Source: Vibrio sp. CB1-14
Lineage (GTDB): Bacteria > Pseudomonadota > Gammaproteobacteria > Enterobacterales > Vibrionaceae
DNA: 64,000 nt
Direction of reading: 5' to 3'
Assembly (NCBI RefSeq): GCF_040412085.2
Contig: NZ_CP115920.1
Span: forward strand, 496,001 to 560,000
Every line of letters begins with the position of its first letter. Within the stretch, counting starts at the first letter, position 1. The translations under genes and the position numbers were made by a program. Shown here one piece after another: positions 60,897 through 64,000 of the stretch. Below the pieces are notes generated by a model that had not been told where the DNA came from, did no database searches, and saw only the letters and a program-made list of their open reading frames with translations.

Positions 60897-60922
60897 CGCG
60901 CTCGCTGTTGTAGCGAGCGTCT
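60897..60922 (+). terminator. Hairpin after the lambda P-like gene
   Basis: CGCTCGCT pairs with AGCGAGCG around GTTGT; the tail TCTTACTTT is weak. Confidence 0.5.
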
Positions 60923-61036
60923 TACTTTGTATCGTTCTGTTATATATCCGAATCACACTTTATTGATTAATGAGTGAATATTCGCCGTAAGTTCTTTAGA
61001 ATCACCGCGTGTTTTTCAGCCAATTGCAGTATCGTT

Positions 61037-62290
61037 GTGGCAAGTATCAAAATTTCAGTGGATCGAATTCAGCCTGGTCTTCATATCAAGATCCCCCTCA
61101 AATGGAATGAACATCCCTTTCTATTCAACGTTTTCAAAATCAAATCTGATCAGCAAGTACAGGTGATCCGTCAACTAGGCGTGAAGTATGTCTATGTGAC
61201 ACCAGAGCTTAGTGATGCTTTGCCGTTGCCAGTACAACAAGCATTAGCGCCTGCCGCGAACGATGAGGCTGCGCAATCAGAGTCCGATGCGCTTTGGCAA
61301 GAGAAGCAGCAACGCATCGAAGAGTTGTCGGCCTATCGTAGGAAAGTCTCTCGCTGTGAAAAAGAGTTTGACCGTTCATTGGCGCGTATTCGCAACTTGA
61401 TGACCAAGTTAAGAAGTCGTCCAGAGCAAGCGGCAAAAGAGGCAGCGCAACTGGTCGATGATATTGTTGAATCGCTGCTATCACAGGACGATGTGACCTT
61501 ACACCTAATGGGCAGTAAGACAGAATTCGAAGATCTCTATTTCCATTGCTTAAACGTCTCGATTCTGGCGATGATGATCGCGAAAGCGAAAGGGCTTAAG
61601 GCAGAAGAAATCAAAATGGTCGCGATGGCAGCGCTATTTCATGACATTGGCAAGGCAAAAATTCCAGCGGCCATACTGCGTAAGAGCACACCGTTGACCG
61701 AGCCTGAAAATAACTACCTCAAGCTGCATACCAAATACGGCAGTGACATTGCGAGGGCGATAGACATCTTGCCAGAGAAGGTGATCACGGTTATCGAGCA
61801 GCATCATGAACTTCTCGATGGTTCGGGTTATCCAAATGGTCTTAAAGGCGATGAGATTGATGTGATCTCTCAAATTGTCTCGGTAGCAAATGCGTTTGAT
61901 AACTTGTGCCATCATCAAAATCCCGCAGAGAAGAAGATCCCATATACCGCGCTTTCTTGCTTGTATAAGCACGCTAAATCGCACTACAACAATGAGAATT
62001 TAAACATTCTTATCAAGTACATGGGTGTCTACCCACCAGGTACTATCGTGAAGTTGTCGAACGAAATGGTTGGCCTTGTGGTATCCATTAACAGCGCGAG
62101 CTTACTCAGCCCAAATGTGCTGCTTTACGATCCAAGCGTGCCTAAACTGCAAGCTCCTATCATTGCGCTTGAAGATAAAGACTTGAAGGTAGAGTCGGTG
62201 ATTCATCCTGAACGTTTACCTGAAGAAATCCGTGAATACTTAAATCCACGTGCTCGAGTGTCCTATTACTTTGATGACAACGCCAACTAG
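61037..62290 (+). CDS. HD-GYP domain protein, probable c-di-GMP phosphodiesterase
   Basis: A 417-residue cytoplasmic protein. Residues about 1-115 are a DUF3391 region (IKISVDRIQPGLHIKIPL); about 165-340 are the HD-GYP domain, with HDIGKAKIP and HHELLDGSGYPNGLKGDEI intact, so phosphodiesterase activity on cyclic-di-GMP is likely. The start is uncertain: GTG 61037 places the family N-terminus directly after the start, while GTG 60974 would add 21 non-conserved residues. Its stop codon lies within a hairpin. Confidence 0.88.
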   Translation: MASIKISVDRIQPGLHIKIPLKWNEHPFLFNVFKIKSDQQVQVIRQLGVKYVYVTPELSDALPLPVQQALAPAANDEAAQSESDALWQEKQQRIEELSAYRRKVSRCEKEFDRSLARIRNLMTKLRSRPEQAAKEAAQLVDDIVESLLSQDDVTLHLMGSKTEFEDLYFHCLNVSILAMMIAKAKGLKAEEIKMVAMAALFHDIGKAKIPAAILRKSTPLTEPENNYLKLHTKYGSDIARAIDILPEKVITVIEQHHELLDGSGYPNGLKGDEIDVISQIVSVANAFDNLCHHQNPAEKKIPYTALSCLYKHAKSHYNNENLNILIKYMGVYPPGTIVKLSNEMVGLVVSINSASLLSPNVLLYDPSVPKLQAPIIALEDKDLKVESVIHPERLPEEIREYLNPRARVSYYFDDNAN

Positions 62291-62310
62291 CGTTGCACTA
62301 GTTGGCGTAT
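62281..62310. terminator. Hairpin overlapping the HD-GYP stop codon
   Basis: CGCCAACTAG (containing the stop) pairs exactly with CTAGTTGGCG around CGTTGCA, then TATTTC. It lies between convergent genes and could terminate either. Confidence 0.65.
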
Positions 62311-62359
62311 TTCATGTCACAGTCCCATTAGTTAGGGTAAGTGGATAAATACAAGCAGA

Positions 62360-63640
62360 TTATTGCACAGGTGCAAACAATGTTGGTTCAGCATTCGGTG
62401 TCCAGTTAGCTTGTGACACGTGTGCGGTAATTACCTGATATTTAGCTCCGTTGTAAACCACGACATCACCAAGCGCATAGCTAACATTTAGCTGCCAGTT
62501 GGTCGTTGGATCCGCGTTGTACCATAAAGTTGAATGCAGTGAGGGTGCCCAATCATTTTGTGCAAAGTGATCTTTCTGAGCGACGTAAATGGTACCTTGA
62601 TGGTTAACGTGATCGCCTGCTTGATAGTGAGTATCTGGCGCCCAATCTTCGATGTAGTTATCCAAAGTATCAAATACATAGCCTGCTTGCAGCGCTAGCT
62701 CCAGGAACTTGTCCAGTTTTGGGATATTTTTGGTTTCGCCCATGCCACGGTGGCCATCTTCAAACAAAAACTCATGGGTCAGCACAATGACTTTGTCTTT
62801 ATGAAGGGCGGTATCACAAGGGAAGTTTTGTGCTTTCGAGTTTACTGGTTCAATGGTTACCGGTGCGCAAGAATTAATAGACGCTTCAACATACGCCAAA
62901 AATGGCTCTGGCTCGGTCAAGCTATTCGCTGGCATCTCAATTCCCCAGTTCTCCGGTGCCCAGTCAAGGTCCCAACCGAACAGTTGATAGCTATCGTTGG
63001 TGAGCATGTCTGATAAAGTCATCGCATTGCTGGAGCTGTTTGATGGGTTGTCTGGATCGCAGACATAGTTAGGATCCCAAGGCAGATAATCATCAGAGGT
63101 CGCACAAAGGTCATCGGCATTAAAGCTCTTAGCGACACGCCATCCATTGGTATACGGTAGGCGGGCAAACTGATCGGCGACATAATTAGGATAGCTAGTG
63201 ATGTTCGGGATGTATTGTTCAAATTTCGCTAAGTTGAGCGGGAAATAGGTGTAATCGTAGGCTGGATCGCGATAGGAATTGACGTTGTGCATGCCTGTCG
63301 CATTACACGCTGCTGCGGTGTTTTCACCGTTCAGACCATCACAGTTGTGTACCATGTGATCATAGCTGTGGTTACCAACCATGTGTCCAGTATTGAGTGC
63401 CAGTAGCAGTGCCTCTAGCGCACGGTCTTCATTTTCATCACCAATACCATCTAAGTGCCAAGCATTGAAGAAGAACGATCCTTTCACATTGTGTTTATTG
63501 AGGGTTTCGATCACTTTGATCGACGCGTTAATGGGGCCATCATCAAATGTCAGATAGATGGTGGCTTTTGGCTCGGCCGCAGCAGCGCTAAATGATAGAG
63601 GGATAAGTAAGCTACTGACGATGCTAGTGATTTTCTTCAT
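62360..63640 (-). CDS. Secreted chitin oligosaccharide deacetylase
   Basis: A 426-residue secreted carbohydrate esterase (family 4). Signal peptide residues about 1-22 end at SAAAA. The deacetylase domain shows the metal-site motifs TFDDGP (about residue 31) and HSYDH (about 97). Two carbohydrate-binding modules of the CBM5/12 type lie near the C-terminus (WAPDTHYQAGDHVNHQGTIY and LNVSYALGDVVVYNGAKYQV). Vibrio enzymes of this layout remove one acetyl group from chitobiose, producing GlcN-GlcNAc. Divergent from a chitobiose PTS gene, which supports the role. Confidence 0.94.
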   Translation of the reverse strand: MKKITSIVSSLLIPLSFSAAAAEPKATIYLTFDDGPINASIKVIETLNKHNVKGSFFFNAWHLDGIGDENEDRALEALLLALNTGHMVGNHSYDHMVHNCDGLNGENTAAACNATGMHNVNSYRDPAYDYTYFPLNLAKFEQYIPNITSYPNYVADQFARLPYTNGWRVAKSFNADDLCATSDDYLPWDPNYVCDPDNPSNSSSNAMTLSDMLTNDSYQLFGWDLDWAPENWGIEMPANSLTEPEPFLAYVEASINSCAPVTIEPVNSKAQNFPCDTALHKDKVIVLTHEFLFEDGHRGMGETKNIPKLDKFLELALQAGYVFDTLDNYIEDWAPDTHYQAGDHVNHQGTIYVAQKDHFAQNDWAPSLHSTLWYNADPTTNWQLNVSYALGDVVVYNGAKYQVITAHVSQANWTPNAEPTLFAPVQ

Positions 63641-63761
63641 AATAAGTCCTATAAGTGTGAGTTTTAATAATACTTCTTTCCAAAAATCGATTTTAATTTA
63701 ACGAAAAAAATAAAATAAAATCGGCAGATCTTTTATTTTTGCGATCCATTTCAATTAAAAA

Positions 63762-63775
63762 CGCAACCGGTTGCG
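63762..63775. promoter_or_regulatory. LacI-type palindromic operator
   Basis: CGCAACCGGTTGCG is a perfect 14-bp palindrome with the central CG step typical of LacI/GalR operators. It lies between the deacetylase and chbB, 56 bases before the chbB start. Confidence 0.65.
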
Positions 63776-63831
63776 CTTTAATGTTAATGTTATTTTTGTT
63801 ACCGTTGTTTTGTAACTGCTATGGAGGCTTT

Positions 63832-64000
63832 ATGAAGAAAATATTACTTTGCTGTAGCGCTGGAATGTCGACCAGCATGCTCGTAAAAAAAATGGAACAA
63901 TCAGCGGAATCTCGTGGTATTGAGTGCGAAATTCAAGCTAAGTCTGTATCAGATTTCAATGATGCGATTGGTGAGTACGATGTATGCCTACTGGGGCCTC
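63832..64000 (+). CDS. Chitobiose-type PTS IIB component (partial)
   Basis: First 56 codons of a PTS lactose/chitobiose IIB subunit, running off the window. The N-terminus MKKILLCCSAGMSTSMLVKK carries the phosphorylated cysteine (Cys7 or Cys8 of CCSAGMSTS). GGAGG precedes the ATG. In Vibrio this gene follows a LacI-controlled operon for GlcN-GlcNAc uptake, which agrees with the deacetylase on the other side. Confidence 0.9.
   Translation, partial: MKKILLCCSAGMSTSMLVKKMEQSAESRGIECEIQAKSVSDFNDAIGEYDVCLLGP

Noticed and set aside
60974..61036. N-terminal extension of the HD-GYP protein from GTG 60974
   Set aside because: The added 21 residues are not part of the DUF3391 domain and would displace the conserved start; GTG 61037 is preferred, though neither has a strong ribosome site.

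Overview
The window is a stretch of chromosome from a gammaproteobacterium of the genus Vibrio or a very close relative. This rests on protein content (ArgH fused to an acetyltransferase, a peroxiredoxin-glutaredoxin hybrid next to oxyR, an Xds/ExeM-type extracellular nuclease with a GlyGly-CTERM tail, a chitin oligosaccharide deacetylase beside a chitobiose PTS gene) and on gene order. No species is claimed. Almost everything is chromosomal core; there is no insertion sequence, integrase, phage structural gene or CRISPR array.

Layout. 0.4-9.8 kb: ppc, then arginine biosynthesis (argE divergent from argCBG, and argH-acetyltransferase as its own unit). 10.2-13.5 kb: a RidA-family gene, an AT-rich translationally coupled pair of unknown genes, and the peroxide-defence pair prx-grx/oxyR. 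13.5-14.1 kb: a tandem array of a 127-bp unit with REP-like hairpins. 14.1-28.4 kb: mrcA divergent from pilMNOPQ, then aroK-aroB-damX-dam-rpe-gph-trpS. 28.6-31.3 kb: extracellular nuclease. 31.4-37.0 kb: pabA and the arginine succinyltransferase genes (astC/argD, astA, astD) with a DUF1338 gene. 37.3-48.6 kb: a block also known from E. coli (crp, prkB, yheU, yheT, yheS, kefG, kefB, yheV, slyD) interrupted by a MocR-type regulator, a LysE-type exporter and a TIGR02444 gene. 48.6-57.5 kb: isoaspartyl peptidase, rpsF-rpsR-rplI, dnaB, alr, pgi and neighbours. 57.7-62.3 kb: tRNA-Leu(CAA), a secreted esterase, a two-gene operon resembling DnaT plus phage lambda P, and an HD-GYP protein. 62.4-64.0 kb: chitin oligosaccharide deacetylase, divergent from the start of chbB, which runs off the window.

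How the genes work together. Arginine is the main theme: ArgA-like activity fused to ArgH, ArgB, ArgC, ArgD/AstC, ArgE, ArgG and ArgH make arginine, while AstA, AstC and AstD belong to its breakdown. Paired ArgR-like boxes with the canonical 3-bp spacing can be placed by eye before argC/argE, argH and astC/argD. A second theme is the chitin and DNA-uptake lifestyle: the PilMNOPQ pilus machinery, Crp, an extracellular nuclease, and chitin-oligosaccharide deacetylation and uptake.

The item most worth following is the operon at 59.1-60.9 kb. Its first product has an N-terminal winged-helix-like region and a DnaT-like C-terminal region. Its second has the helical layout of lambda P-type helicase loaders. 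It lies 6-8 kb from dnaB, behind a perfect 19-bp stem-loop, and the usual priB gene is absent from between rpsF and rpsR. This may be a domesticated phage-type primosome module. That is an inference from motif resemblance and context, not from a database search.
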